Shown piece after piece: positions 43,564 through 52,299 of a DNA stretch of 64,000 bases. Each line of letters opens with the position of its first letter. The first letter of the stretch is position 1. Source of the DNA: Bacteroidota bacterium (GTDB lineage Bacteria > Bacteroidota > Bacteroidia > UBA4408); contig JADKCP010000011.1 of NCBI GenBank assembly GCA_016718805.1, positions 124,001-188,000 of the forward strand. The letters run 5' to 3'. The notes under the pieces are model-generated. The model saw only the letters and a list, made by a program, of their open reading frames with translations. It was not told where the DNA came from and searched no databases. The translations under genes and the position numbers were made by a program.

Positions 43564-44786
43564 ATGAACAAGCAAACTACGATTGTTGTTATTGGTGCCG
43601 GAGCCGCTGGGTATTTTGCAGCCATAAATGCAGCTCAAAATTTTCAAGATAAGCGGGTTATACTTCTCGAAAAATCAGCCAAAGTTCTCTCAAAAGTAAA
43701 AGTTTCAGGTGGCGGAAGATGCAATGTAACTCATGCCTGCTTCGACATTCATCAATTTTCAAAAAACTATCCCAGGGGTTCAAAACAACTTTTACAAGCT
43801 TTTCATCAATTTAGTGCAAGCGATACTGTGCAATGGTTCAAACAAAAAGGTATTGAACTAAAAGCTGAGGCTGATGGTCGTATGTTTCCCCAAAGTAATA
43901 CTTCTCAAAGTATTATTGATTGTTTTACACAGGCAGCATTATTGGCGAATGTGCAATTAAAACTTCAGGCAAAAATTTCTGCAATAATTCACAAAGGCAA
44001 TGAATTTGAAATTAAATTTGATACGAATGAAAAGTTGATTGCTCACAAACTAATTCTTGCCAGCGGAGGAATAAATAATGTTAGTGACTACGAATGGTTA
44101 GTAAAATTAGGGCATACTATAATTCCTCCACTACCCTCTTTGTTTACATTTAATACTCCTAATTCGCCCATAACTCAACTCATGGGTGTTTCTGTTCCTT
44201 TAGCCAATATTAGTATTAAGGGTAGTAAACTAAGTCAACAAGGGCCTATACTAATTACGCATTGGGGTTTCAGTGGTCCTGCCGTATTAAAACTTTCGGC
44301 TTGGGGAGCAAAGGAATTGGCCGAAAAAAATTACGAGTTTGATTTTAGTATTAATTGGATGCCTCAATTTCACAACGATGCGATGGTACAAGAAATACAA
44401 GTGATAAAAAATCGACAGGCAAAACAGCAAGTTGGAACTCGTCCTTGGCCCGAATTCCCGAAACGATTATGGGAGTTTTTATTGGAAAAGGCTAGCATTG
44501 ATGCTCAGTCTAAATGGGCTGATCTTTCGAAAAGCAAGGAAATAAGTTGGCTGAAATTCTGTGTAACGATATTTATTGCGCAAAAGGCAAGACTACCTTT
44601 AAAGAAGAATTTGTTACCTGTGGAGGAATTAGTTTAAACGACGTTGATTTTACCTCTATGCAAAGTAAAAAGTGCAACAACCTGTATTTTGCAGGTGAAA
44701 TTCTTGATATTGATGGGGTAACCGGTGGTTTTAACTTTCAGGCAGCATGGACTACTGCGTGGATTGCAGCTAAACACCTTTATTAA
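43564..44786 (+). pseudogene. BaiN/HI0933-type FAD flavoprotein, broken by a frameshift
   Basis: The gene starts at ATG 43564 with IVVIGAGAAGYFAAINAA (FAD motif GAGAAG) and SGGGRCNVTHA, typical of the HI0933/BaiN family. The frame runs on past the point of shift and stops at 44637 with nonsense. The family's C-terminus, KLAEILCND ... GKTTFKEEFVTCGGISL ... NLYFAGEILDIDGVTGGFNFQAAW, lies in the next frame, ending at 44786. One missing A in the short A-run around 44540-44543 (GAAATAAG for GAAAATAAG) would join the two into about 408 residues. An assembly error is the simplest explanation. If real, the protein would lose its last flavin-binding segment. Confidence 0.85.
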
Positions 44787-44815
44787 AATACAAATGAAGT
44801 ATCCGTCTATTTTTT

Positions 44816-44823
44816 TACATTCG
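44816..44823 (+). promoter_or_regulatory. Promoter -7 element variant (TACATTCG)
   Basis: It matches TAnnTTCG and lies 44 bases upstream of the serA start, for a leader of about 40 bases. Confidence 0.4.
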
Positions 44824-44867
44824 CAACAATTACACACTAAATAATCTATACTTACAATTACCTATAA

Positions 44868-45815
44868 ATGAAAAAAATTCTGGCCAATGATGGCATTGAT
44901 GCACAAGGAAAAAGTATACTTGAAAAAGCTGGTTTTACTGTTGTTACAGAGAAAGTAGCACAGGAAAATTTAATTCAGGCAATTAACGAAAATCACTATG
45001 TTGCCTTAACCGTTAGAAGTGCAACCAAAGTTCGTAAAGAGCTAATTGATGCTTGCCCCGGACTCAAACTAATTGGTCGTGGAGGTGTGGGTATGGACAA
45101 CATTGATGTGGAATATGCTAAAAGTAAAGGAGTACAGGTAGTGAATACTCCTGCAGCTTCATCGCATTCAGTAGCCGAGTTAGTATTTGCAGGTTTGTTT
45201 AGCATGGCTCGATTTACCTACGATAGCAATCGTCAAATGCCTGTTAATGGCGATACACAATTTGACATTTTGAAAAAAAAATATGCAAAAGGAATTGAAT
45301 TAGGCGGGAAAACTCTTGGTATTATTGGTATTGGACGTATTGGACAATCGGTTGCCAAAATTGCTTTAGGTTGTGGAATGCGGGTAATCGCCTATGACCC
45401 ATTTATTAAAAGTGTTGAGATACCTGTTGCTATTTACGGAGCTGGTAATGTTGTTTCAAAAATTGATACGGTGAGTCTCGATGAAGTGCTGAAAGAAGCT
45501 GATTTCATTACCTTGCATGTTCCAGGTGGAAAAGTAATTAGCAAAAGCGAAATCGAAAAAATGAAAGACAGTGTTTGTTTAGTAAATGCAGCTCGAGGTG
45601 GAGTAATTGTTGAGCAAGATTTAATCGATGCTTTAAATTCGGGCAAAGTAGCACATGCTGCATTGGATGTTTTTGAAAATGAACCAACTCCTTCAAAAGC
45701 ACTCTTAACGCATCCAAAAATTGCACTTACACCGCATATTGGAGCTGCTACCGAAGAAGCACAAGAAAGAATTGGTATTGAGCTTGCCGAAAAAATTATT
45801 GCAGGATTAAACTAA
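44868..45815 (+). CDS. serA: D-3-phosphoglycerate dehydrogenase, short form
   Basis: The protein has 315 residues, the short form without a C-terminal regulatory ACT domain. It oxidises 3-phosphoglycerate to phosphohydroxypyruvate, the first step of serine synthesis. GRGGVGMDNIDVEYAKSKG near residue 65, the NAD motif GIIGIGRIGQSVAKIAL near 145, VNAARGGVIVEQDLIDAL (catalytic Arg region) near 240 and TPHIGAATEEAQ (catalytic His) near 288 are all intact. It is 20 bp upstream of the DUF1015 gene, a pairing common in Bacteroidota; serC is not in the window. Confidence 0.92.
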   Translation: MKKILANDGIDAQGKSILEKAGFTVVTEKVAQENLIQAINENHYVALTVRSATKVRKELIDACPGLKLIGRGGVGMDNIDVEYAKSKGVQVVNTPAASSHSVAELVFAGLFSMARFTYDSNRQMPVNGDTQFDILKKKYAKGIELGGKTLGIIGIGRIGQSVAKIALGCGMRVIAYDPFIKSVEIPVAIYGAGNVVSKIDTVSLDEVLKEADFITLHVPGGKVISKSEIEKMKDSVCLVNAARGGVIVEQDLIDALNSGKVAHAALDVFENEPTPSKALLTHPKIALTPHIGAATEEAQERIGIELAEKIIAGLN

Positions 45816-45835
45816 TCATTAACGCAATTTGAACT

Positions 45836-47080
45836 ATGGCTATTATTAAACCTTTTAAAGCGCTTCGACCTTCGCGTGATAAGGTACATTTGGTTGCGTC
45901 GCGCTCATTCGACACCTATAGTTCGGCCGAATTGTCGGCAAAATTAAAAGGCAACCCTTACACATTTCTACACATCATTAAGCCCGACTATCCTACGCAT
46001 AGTAAAGGAAGTGATCAGGATACAGCCTATCTGCATTTAATAAAAGCACACTTTAATGAGTTTATTGATAAAGGCTATTTAATTTCGGATGCTACACCCG
46101 GGTTTTATCTCTATCAACAACACAAAAACAACCGTATTTACACGGGCATTATCGCTTGTGCCTCTATTCAGGATTACTTTGATGGTGTAATAAAAATTCA
46201 TGAACAAACTTTAACTGAAAAAGAAACTAGATTTAAAGAGTACTTAGAAGTATGCGACTTTAATGCTGAACCTGTGTGTATTAGCTATCCTGACAATACT
46301 GCTATAAATGGTATTATTGAAAAAATGTTAGTAACACGGCCCGAATACGATTTTAGCACGCGCGATGAAGAACGACACAAACTCTGGATTATAAAAGATT
46401 ATGAAAATGTGAAAACGATTATGGATGAGTTTGGAAAAATGAAATCGGTATACATTGCCGATGGTCATCATCGTTCAGCTTCATCGGCCTTATTAGGTAA
46501 AACGAAGCGTGATCAATTTCCCAACTTTAACGGCGAGGAAAATTATAATTATTTTATGTGTGTATTTTTTTCGGAAAAGCAGCTGCACATTTATGATTTT
46601 AACCGGGTTGTAAAAGATTTGAATGGACTTAGCAATGAAGATTTTATTACCCAAATCAGTGAAAAATTTGAAGTAGTAAAAAAGGGAAATGAACCTTACT
46701 ATGCAAGTCAACTGCACAATATGAGTATGTACCTTGATGGTAATTGGTATTCGTTGACCGCCAAAAAAGGAACCTATCATAGCAATGATCCTGTTGGTAG
46801 CTTAGATGCATCAATACTTTCGGAGCATATTTTAGCACCGGTATTGGGGATTAAAGATTTGAAAACCGATAAGCGAGTGCGTTTTGTATCGGGTATTAAG
46901 GGCATGGAAGAGCTGCAAAAACAGGTAGATGATGGTAAAATGAAAGTTGCCTTTGGTTTATATCCTGTAAGCATGCAACAATTAAAAAACATTGCCGATA
47001 ATGCATGCATCATGCCTCCTAAAACTACCTGGATTGAACCTAAACTAAGAAGCGGTTTAGTAATTTATAGTTTGAGTTAA
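45836..47080 (+). CDS. DUF1015 family protein
   Basis: The protein has 414 residues. The start AIIKPFKALRPSRDKVHLVASR is the family's opening, and YIADGHHRSASSALL near residue 210 is its signature. The C-terminus (KVAFGLYPVSMQQLKNIADNACIMPPKTTWIEPKLRSGLV) is highly conserved. No signal peptide, membrane span or cofactor motif is seen. The function is not established, but the gene follows serA by 20 bp, as in other genomes, so a link to serine or one-carbon metabolism is likely. Confidence 0.92.
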   Translation: MAIIKPFKALRPSRDKVHLVASRSFDTYSSAELSAKLKGNPYTFLHIIKPDYPTHSKGSDQDTAYLHLIKAHFNEFIDKGYLISDATPGFYLYQQHKNNRIYTGIIACASIQDYFDGVIKIHEQTLTEKETRFKEYLEVCDFNAEPVCISYPDNTAINGIIEKMLVTRPEYDFSTRDEERHKLWIIKDYENVKTIMDEFGKMKSVYIADGHHRSASSALLGKTKRDQFPNFNGEENYNYFMCVFFSEKQLHIYDFNRVVKDLNGLSNEDFITQISEKFEVVKKGNEPYYASQLHNMSMYLDGNWYSLTAKKGTYHSNDPVGSLDASILSEHILAPVLGIKDLKTDKRVRFVSGIKGMEELQKQVDDGKMKVAFGLYPVSMQQLKNIADNACIMPPKTTWIEPKLRSGLVIYSLS

Positions 47081-47242
47081 TAAACTAATAAATTTTATTG
47101 ATTATCCTTTCTCTCTGCTTTGCAGTTATATTAACTAATATACGAAATAGTGTGTTTGCTTAAAACTACTTAGAGTAATCCGTTTATAATTACAAATAAC
47201 TACTTAGCTCTCAATTAAAAGAGATTTTTCAACAAAATAGAA

Positions 47243-48037
47243 TTAACTCTTTTTGTAGTATTTTAAAGCTTCTGGTAAAAAAGCTTTTATATCCTTGATA
47301 CGAGTTTCGTCGCTAGGGTGAGTACTTAAAATTTGCAAAGGTTTTGCTCCTCCTTGTTTTGCCATACGTTCCCAAAAGGCAATTGCTGTACTTGGATCAT
47401 ATCCTGCAATAGCCATAAATACCAATCCCATTTTATCGGCCTCAGATTCATGCACGCGTGAGTATTTTAATGTCCCCAAGGTTGAACCAATACCATAAGC
47501 CTGCATAAATATATCTTGAGTTTCCTTAGGTTTTTGAGCCAATGCTACTTGCATACCAATACCTCCAAGCTGGGTTACTAATCCTTGGCTCATGCGTTCG
47601 TTACCGTGACGTGCGATGGCATGTGCTATTTCGTGTCCCATAACAACTGCAAGTCCTGCTTCATCCTGTGTTACAGGAAGTAAACCCGAATATACCACAA
47701 CCTTTCCGCCGGGCATACACCAAGCATTTACAGTATTATCGTTCACCAAATTAAATTCCCATTTGTAGCCTTTTACACGGTCACTCATTTTTTTCTGACC
47801 TAAATAGCGAGTTACAGCTGATTGTATTTTTGCTCCAACATTTTTAACCATTTGCGACTGAGAATCACCCGATGGTAAAGAAGGATTTTGTGTTAGAAAT
47901 TCCTTGTAACTGGTTACACTCATACCAATCATGGTACTTTCGGGTAATAAGTTCATTTGACGTCGTCCAGAAATTGGAACTTTAAAACAGCTTACAACCG
48001 TTAATCCAATGAACACAATTAGTATACTTTTTTTCAT
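47243..48037 (-). CDS. M48-family zinc metalloprotease lipoprotein
   Basis: The protein has 264 residues. The N-terminus MKKSILIVFIGLTVVSC ends in a lipobox Cys, so it is membrane-anchored on the periplasmic side. The zinc motif HEIAH is in VVMGHEIAHAIARHGNERM near residue 130, with the third ligand Glu in HESEADKMGLVFMAIAGYDP. VNAWCMPGGKVVVYSGLL is the substrate-groove segment of this family. It resembles YcaL/LoiP and BepA-type proteases that clear misfolded outer-membrane proteins. It is transcribed alone; no promoter consensus was found. Confidence 0.9.
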   Translation of the reverse strand: MKKSILIVFIGLTVVSCFKVPISGRRQMNLLPESTMIGMSVTSYKEFLTQNPSLPSGDSQSQMVKNVGAKIQSAVTRYLGQKKMSDRVKGYKWEFNLVNDNTVNAWCMPGGKVVVYSGLLPVTQDEAGLAVVMGHEIAHAIARHGNERMSQGLVTQLGGIGMQVALAQKPKETQDIFMQAYGIGSTLGTLKYSRVHESEADKMGLVFMAIAGYDPSTAIAFWERMAKQGGAKPLQILSTHPSDETRIKDIKAFLPEALKYYKKS

Positions 48038-48137
48038 GTAATAATTAAGTCTAAATTAATAAGGTAGAAACAAAACACAATTAGTTATAAGTGTGTATTA
48101 CTAAAATAATGATTGAGCAATAAATTGAAAGTAATGT

Positions 48138-48422
48138 TTATTCGATAGTAACCGAAATCCCGCGGTTTTGTATGGCAAAACGCAAAGGCATAAGCTCTTG
48201 AAGTGTTCCTAATTTCACTTCACACTTTCCATTATAATGAATTATTAAAGTACACTGTTGAGCTTGTATAGGATTGTGTTTACACACATCTATTAGGGTA
48301 TTAATCACATGTTCGAAGGTATTGTAATCGTCGTTATGAATTATCAATGCACGCTTATTGTCGGCTTTAACAACATGTTCGGTAATTTCTAATACCTCGG
48401 TTTCGTTATTTTCTAAAATCAT
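48138..48422 (-). CDS. clpS: ClpS, N-end-rule adaptor of ClpAP
   Basis: From the ATG at 48422 the protein has 94 residues, the usual size. The frame is open to an ATG at 48446, but a TAnnTTCG promoter at 48446-48453 implies transcription starts near 48440. The family core is visible: RALIIHNDDYNTFEHVINTLID near residue 30, where the Asn-Asp pair binds the N-degron, then CKHNPIQAQQCTLIIHYNGKCEV. ClpS delivers proteins with bulky N-termini to ClpA for degradation. It reads towards the M48 protease gene, 100 bp away. Confidence 0.88.
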   Translation of the reverse strand: MILENNETEVLEITEHVVKADNKRALIIHNDDYNTFEHVINTLIDVCKHNPIQAQQCTLIIHYNGKCEVKLGTLQELMPLRFAIQNRGISVTIE

Positions 48423-48445
48423 TTTATGCGTCAAAAAATAAGTCA

Positions 48446-48453
48446 CGAATTTA
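48446..48453 (-). promoter_or_regulatory. Promoter -7 element variant (TAAATTCG on the reverse strand)
   Basis: The plus strand reads CGAATTTA. It lies 23 bases upstream of the ClpS start at 48422 and excludes the upstream ATG at 48446. The same octamer stands before the pterin dehydratase gene at 37018. Confidence 0.4.
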
Positions 48454-48577
48454 CTCTTTTTTTTAATACAAAACGGGTTAAATTTTTAGCGTATAAAATC
48501 CTTTTAAGTGGAGGATTTAAGCTGCCTCACCTTGCTAACTCAATTTTTGCTATTCTTGCAGTATCAACTATCTACAC

Positions 48578-49060
48578 GTGAACTTTTGCACCTACTTGGA
48601 GTGTCCTTTGGGATATTTAAAAATTGAAGGAAATTCTGAATTTATCTTTTCAATTTCATTTAGCGATTTCAAACATACTGATACTGAATTTCAACCTGAA
48701 TTAGCGAACGAAGCAAGTAACCAATTAGCTCAGTATTTTTCAGGAAAACTGCAGCTTTTTAACCTACCTACACATCAGGCCGGTACCGAATTTCAGCAAA
48801 AGGTGTGGAATCAATTAAAAGGTATTCCTTACGGCAAAACTTGCTCTTACTTAACTATTGCCCGTAACTTAAACAATCCAAAAAGTATTCGTGCAGTTGG
48901 AAATTCAAACGGAAAAAACTCGTTGGCTATTGTTATTCCATGTCATAGAGTTATTGGTGAATCGGGTAAACTGGTTGGCTATGCTGCAGGACTTGAGCGA
49001 AAAAAATGGCTGTTGCAACACGAAGCAAAATACGCTAATGGAGTACAAACCCTTTTCTAG
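48578..49060 (+). CDS. ogt: Methylated-DNA--protein-cysteine methyltransferase
   Basis: The protein has 160 residues from a GTG start at 48578. It repairs O6-methylguanine by moving the methyl group to its own Cys. The active site PCHRV is in SLAIVIPCHRVIGESGKLVGYAAG near residue 125, and FQQKVWNQLKGIPYGKTCSY near 72 carries the DNA-binding helix with its RAVGNSNGKN loop. There is no N-terminal Ada domain. It stands alone, 77 bp before the kmo operon, with a promoter-like TATTCTTG at 48551-48558. Confidence 0.9.
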   Translation: MNFCTYLECPLGYLKIEGNSEFIFSISFSDFKHTDTEFQPELANEASNQLAQYFSGKLQLFNLPTHQAGTEFQQKVWNQLKGIPYGKTCSYLTIARNLNNPKSIRAVGNSNGKNSLAIVIPCHRVIGESGKLVGYAAGLERKKWLLQHEAKYANGVQTLF

Positions 49061-49104
49061 AAATTGCATGATTAAAATCAATCCCATCATTTTGGGTAAA
49101 GCAT

Positions 49105-49112
49105 TACATTTG
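49105..49112 (+). promoter_or_regulatory. Promoter -7 element (TACATTTG) of the kmo-carotenoid operon
   Basis: An exact TAnnTTTG match 24 bases upstream of the kmo ATG, giving a leader of about 20 bases. Confidence 0.5.
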
Positions 49113-49136
49113 CGAACCTAATTTATAGCTTTCATT

Positions 49137-50486
49137 ATGAGCACTCAAAAAAACATTAGCTTAATCGGTTCCGGTCTTGTTGGTTCACTCCTCGCAATTA
49201 TTTTAGCAAAGCGCAATCATCGTGTAAACATATACGAAAGAAGGCCCGACATGCGTAAAAATACCGGAGTAGCCGGACGCTCCATCAATTTGGCATTGAG
49301 CGATCGTGGTTGGAAAGCGCTTGATGCCGTTGGTATTGGTGATGAAATTCGCAAAATAGCTATTCCAATGTATGGACGCTATATTCACAATATGGACGGC
49401 AGCACAGCTTATCAAGCATACGGAAAAGAAAATCAAGCAATTTATTCGGTTTCAAGAGGCGGAATTAATTGCAAATTAATGGACTTAGCCGAACAACAAA
49501 GTAATGTAAAAATTCATTTTGACGAACGCTGTGATATAGTTGATTTGAAAAGCAATTCGGCTGTTTTTGAAAATACGAATACAAAAAAAAGAAATACGAT
49601 ACACTCCGATTTAATTATTAGTAGCGATGGTGCATTCTCGGCCGGACGTTTGGCAATTCAATTAAATACCGATCGCTTTAATTACCAGCAATACTACATC
49701 GATTGTGGTTACAAAGAATTAACTATCCCTGCAGGAGAAAATGGAAGTTTTTTGATTGAAAAAAACGCACTTCATATTTGGCCTAGAGGTAAATTCATGA
49801 TGATTGCGCTACCTAACTTTGATGGAAGTTTTACCTGTACCTTATTTTTTCCATTTGAAGGTGAACACTCTTTTGAAGCGTTAAAAGAAAAGAACGCTGT
49901 TTTGCCGTTTTTTACTACCTATTTTGCGGATGCAGTTGCTTTAATGCCAACTTTAATTGAGGATTTCATGAACAATCCCACCTCTTCGTTGGTTACAGTT
50001 AAGTGTTTTCCTTGGACTATTTCAGATAAACTAGCATTAATAGGTGATGCAGCACATGCCATTGTTCCCTTTTTTGGACAAGGGATGAATTGCGGATTTG
50101 AAGATTGTACGGTGTTTAATCAGTTGTTGGATGAGTACAATGAGGATTGGGAAAAGGTTTTTAAAGCATATGAAATTAGCCGTAAGCCCGATTCGGACGC
50201 AATTGCAGATTTAGCCATCGGTAATTTTGTTGAGATGCGCGATTTAGTTGGTCAACCAAAATTTTTATTGCAAAAAAAGATTGAAGCAAATTTTAGCACC
50301 AAACACCCTGAAAAATGGATTACAGCCTATTCAATGGTTACGTTTAGTCCCGAAATACGCTACTCTGATGCGCTTCGCAAGGGTAAGGAACAACAAGCAA
50401 TAATGGATGAAGTAATGGCATTGCCTGATATTGAGAAAAAGTGGGACAGCCCGGAAGTAGAGGCTTTAATTTTAAGTAAGTTGTAA
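49137..50486 (+). CDS. kmo: Kynurenine 3-monooxygenase
   Basis: The protein has 449 residues, typical for KMO, a FAD enzyme that hydroxylates L-kynurenine in tryptophan breakdown and de novo NAD synthesis. The FAD motif LIGSGLVGSLLAIIL is near residue 9, GRSINLALSDRGWKAL near residue 43 is a KMO signature, and GDAAHAIVPFFGQGMNCGFEDC near 300 is the second flavin segment. The C-terminus is amphipathic, as in membrane-associated KMOs. The stop codon overlaps the start of the carotenoid gene by one base. Other kynurenine-pathway genes are not in the window. Confidence 0.93.
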   Translation: MSTQKNISLIGSGLVGSLLAIILAKRNHRVNIYERRPDMRKNTGVAGRSINLALSDRGWKALDAVGIGDEIRKIAIPMYGRYIHNMDGSTAYQAYGKENQAIYSVSRGGINCKLMDLAEQQSNVKIHFDERCDIVDLKSNSAVFENTNTKKRNTIHSDLIISSDGAFSAGRLAIQLNTDRFNYQQYYIDCGYKELTIPAGENGSFLIEKNALHIWPRGKFMMIALPNFDGSFTCTLFFPFEGEHSFEALKEKNAVLPFFTTYFADAVALMPTLIEDFMNNPTSSLVTVKCFPWTISDKLALIGDAAHAIVPFFGQGMNCGFEDCTVFNQLLDEYNEDWEKVFKAYEISRKPDSDAIADLAIGNFVEMRDLVGQPKFLLQKKIEANFSTKHPEKWITAYSMVTFSPEIRYSDALRKGKEQQAIMDEVMALPDIEKKWDSPEVEALILSKL

Positions 50487-51139
50487 TGGAATTAAAAAAG
50501 CTCGATCTGCTCACTTACGCTAAATTGTTTTTAGTCATTATTTACATAGTGGGTATCGTGGGTATGGTGTATTATCGAGATTTTTTTAGTTCACTCACTC
50601 CATTTAATTTAATTGCAGCAGCAGCTTTGTTGTTTTATTTTCACACACCAAAAAACAAAACTCTTTTTCAGTTTATTGCTTTTGTAGGCTGCGCAGGTTT
50701 TGCTATTGAATTATATGGTGTTCAAACCGGAAAATTATTTGGTAGTTATCAGTATGGAGAATCACTTGGTATTAAAATAAATGGTACCCCTCCCATTATT
50801 GGCCTCAATTGGGTTGTATTAACCTATTGCACAGCCATGATGGTATATTCACTTCGCTTGAGCATTTATTTAAAATCATTTATAGCCGCTGTTCTCATGG
50901 TTATTTTCGATTACTTTATTGAATTATATGCAGCTCATGCCGATTTTTGGTACTGGCAAAACGATCAAATCCCTTTACAGAATTTTATAGCCTGGTTTAT
51001 TTTTGGATTCTTTTTTAACCTTTTATTTTTCAATTTCAAATTCGAAACTAAAAACCCTTTTGCATTTTTTCTATACGCTATTCAATTACTCTTTTTTATT
51101 ATTTTAAATTTGCATTATCATTTTTTTCACGCTGCTTAA
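50486..51139 (+). CDS. Carotenoid biosynthesis protein (PF04240, CruF-like hydratase)
   Basis: The protein has 217 residues with about seven hydrophobic spans. AGFAIELYGVQTGKLFGSYQYGESLG near residue 70 and GLNWVVLTYCTAM near 105 are conserved in the PF04240 carotenoid family, which includes CruF and bacterioruberin hydratase. These add water to carotenoid double bonds. Start ATG 50486 overlaps the kmo stop by one base (TAATG), implying translational coupling. It is followed by crtZ nine bases later. The exact reaction in this organism is inferred. Confidence 0.82.
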   Translation: MELKKLDLLTYAKLFLVIIYIVGIVGMVYYRDFFSSLTPFNLIAAAALLFYFHTPKNKTLFQFIAFVGCAGFAIELYGVQTGKLFGSYQYGESLGIKINGTPPIIGLNWVVLTYCTAMMVYSLRLSIYLKSFIAAVLMVIFDYFIELYAAHADFWYWQNDQIPLQNFIAWFIFGFFFNLLFFNFKFETKNPFAFFLYAIQLLFFIILNLHYHFFHAA

Positions 51140-51147
51140 TTTTTTCA

Positions 51148-51603
51148 ATGAATATTTTACTAAATATCGCAATCGTAGTAGTAACCTTTTTTTTCATGGA
51201 GTTTGTTGCATGGTTTACACATAAATATGTGATGCATGGATTTATGTGGTTTTTACACCGCGATCATCATGAACCACATCATGGTTTTTTCGAAAAGAAT
51301 GATTGGTTTGCTTTTATTTTTGCAATACCTTCAGCTTGGCTTTGGTATTTGGGAGTTGCACACCAAAACGATTGGTTATTTTATATTGGAATTGGTATAG
51401 CTACTTACGGTGTTGCTTATTTTTTAGTACACGATGTAATTGTACATCAACGAATTAAAATACTTCGTACATGGAATAATTCCTATGTAAGGGCCATACG
51501 AAGAGCCCATAAAATACACCACAAAAAAATGGTAAAGGAAGGCGGCGAATCCTTTGGTTTTGTAATTGTTCCCGGTAAATACTGGGAAAAAAAATCTATT
51601 TAA
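51148..51603 (+). CDS. crtZ: Beta-carotene hydroxylase, di-iron fatty-acid-hydroxylase-like
   Basis: The protein has 151 residues. The histidine clusters that bind two irons are visible: HKYVMHG, HRDHHEPHHG near residues 38-47 and HDVIVHQR, then HKIHHKK near residue 125. This is the CrtZ arrangement. CrtZ adds hydroxyl groups to beta-ionone rings to make zeaxanthin. It sits between the PF04240 gene and a lycopene cyclase, 21 bp before the latter, which is the right context. Confidence 0.9.
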   Translation: MNILLNIAIVVVTFFFMEFVAWFTHKYVMHGFMWFLHRDHHEPHHGFFEKNDWFAFIFAIPSAWLWYLGVAHQNDWLFYIGIGIATYGVAYFLVHDVIVHQRIKILRTWNNSYVRAIRRAHKIHHKKMVKEGGESFGFVIVPGKYWEKKSI

Positions 51604-51624
51604 TCCTTTACCAGCGCAGCAACT

Positions 51625-52299
51625 ATGCCCATTTATCTTTATATTGATATACTGGTTATATTATTTCCATTTTTGCTGAGTTTCGACAAAAAAGTAGCTT
51701 ATTATAAAAAATGGAAATATTTATTTCCGGCAATACTTATTTCAGGAGCATTCTTTGTTGCATGGGATATGCTCTTTACCCAATTGCATGTTTGGAGTTT
51801 TAATCCGGCCTATTTGCTTGGAATTAACATTGGTAATTTACCTCTAGAGGAAGTATTGTTTTTTTGGGTAGTTCCTTTCAGTTGTGTTTTTGTGTATGAG
51901 GTACTAATAGCATATGTTCCTAAAGATTTACTTGCACCTTTTTCATCTAAAATCAACCTGCTTTTTCTTGCTTTTTTTAGTGTATTTGGATTGATTTTTT
52001 CATCCAAAATATACACTTTGTTTCAGTGCTTACTTTTAGTGATTACCTTAATTTATCACATACGTTTTACTAAAGTTCATTACTTAGGAAGATTTTATGC
52101 AGCTTATGCAATTTGCCTAATTCCCTTTTTAATTATGAATGGGTTTCTCACCAGCCTTCCTATAGTAATTTACAACGATGCTTATAACTCTGGAATACGC
52201 ATTGGAACAATCCCTCTGGAAGATAGTTTTTATTGCCTCTTGTTATTGCTAGTTAATATAACCATTTACGAGCGTTTTAAAAAAGCAGCTTCCCGTTAA
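51625..52299 (+). CDS. Lycopene cyclase domain protein (CrtYcd type)
   Basis: The protein has 224 residues and about seven hydrophobic spans. Two copies of the small cyclase motif are seen: LPLEEVLFFWVVPF near residue 72 and IPLEDSFYCLLLLL near residue 195, each containing PLED/PLEE, as in the fused CrtYc-CrtYd type of lycopene beta-cyclase. It makes the beta-rings that CrtZ hydroxylates. Its stop overlaps by four bases the 3' end of the convergent UbiA gene. Phytoene synthase and desaturase genes are not in this window. Confidence 0.88.
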   Translation: MPIYLYIDILVILFPFLLSFDKKVAYYKKWKYLFPAILISGAFFVAWDMLFTQLHVWSFNPAYLLGINIGNLPLEEVLFFWVVPFSCVFVYEVLIAYVPKDLLAPFSSKINLLFLAFFSVFGLIFSSKIYTLFQCLLLVITLIYHIRFTKVHYLGRFYAAYAICLIPFLIMNGFLTSLPIVIYNDAYNSGIRIGTIPLEDSFYCLLLLLVNITIYERFKKAASR

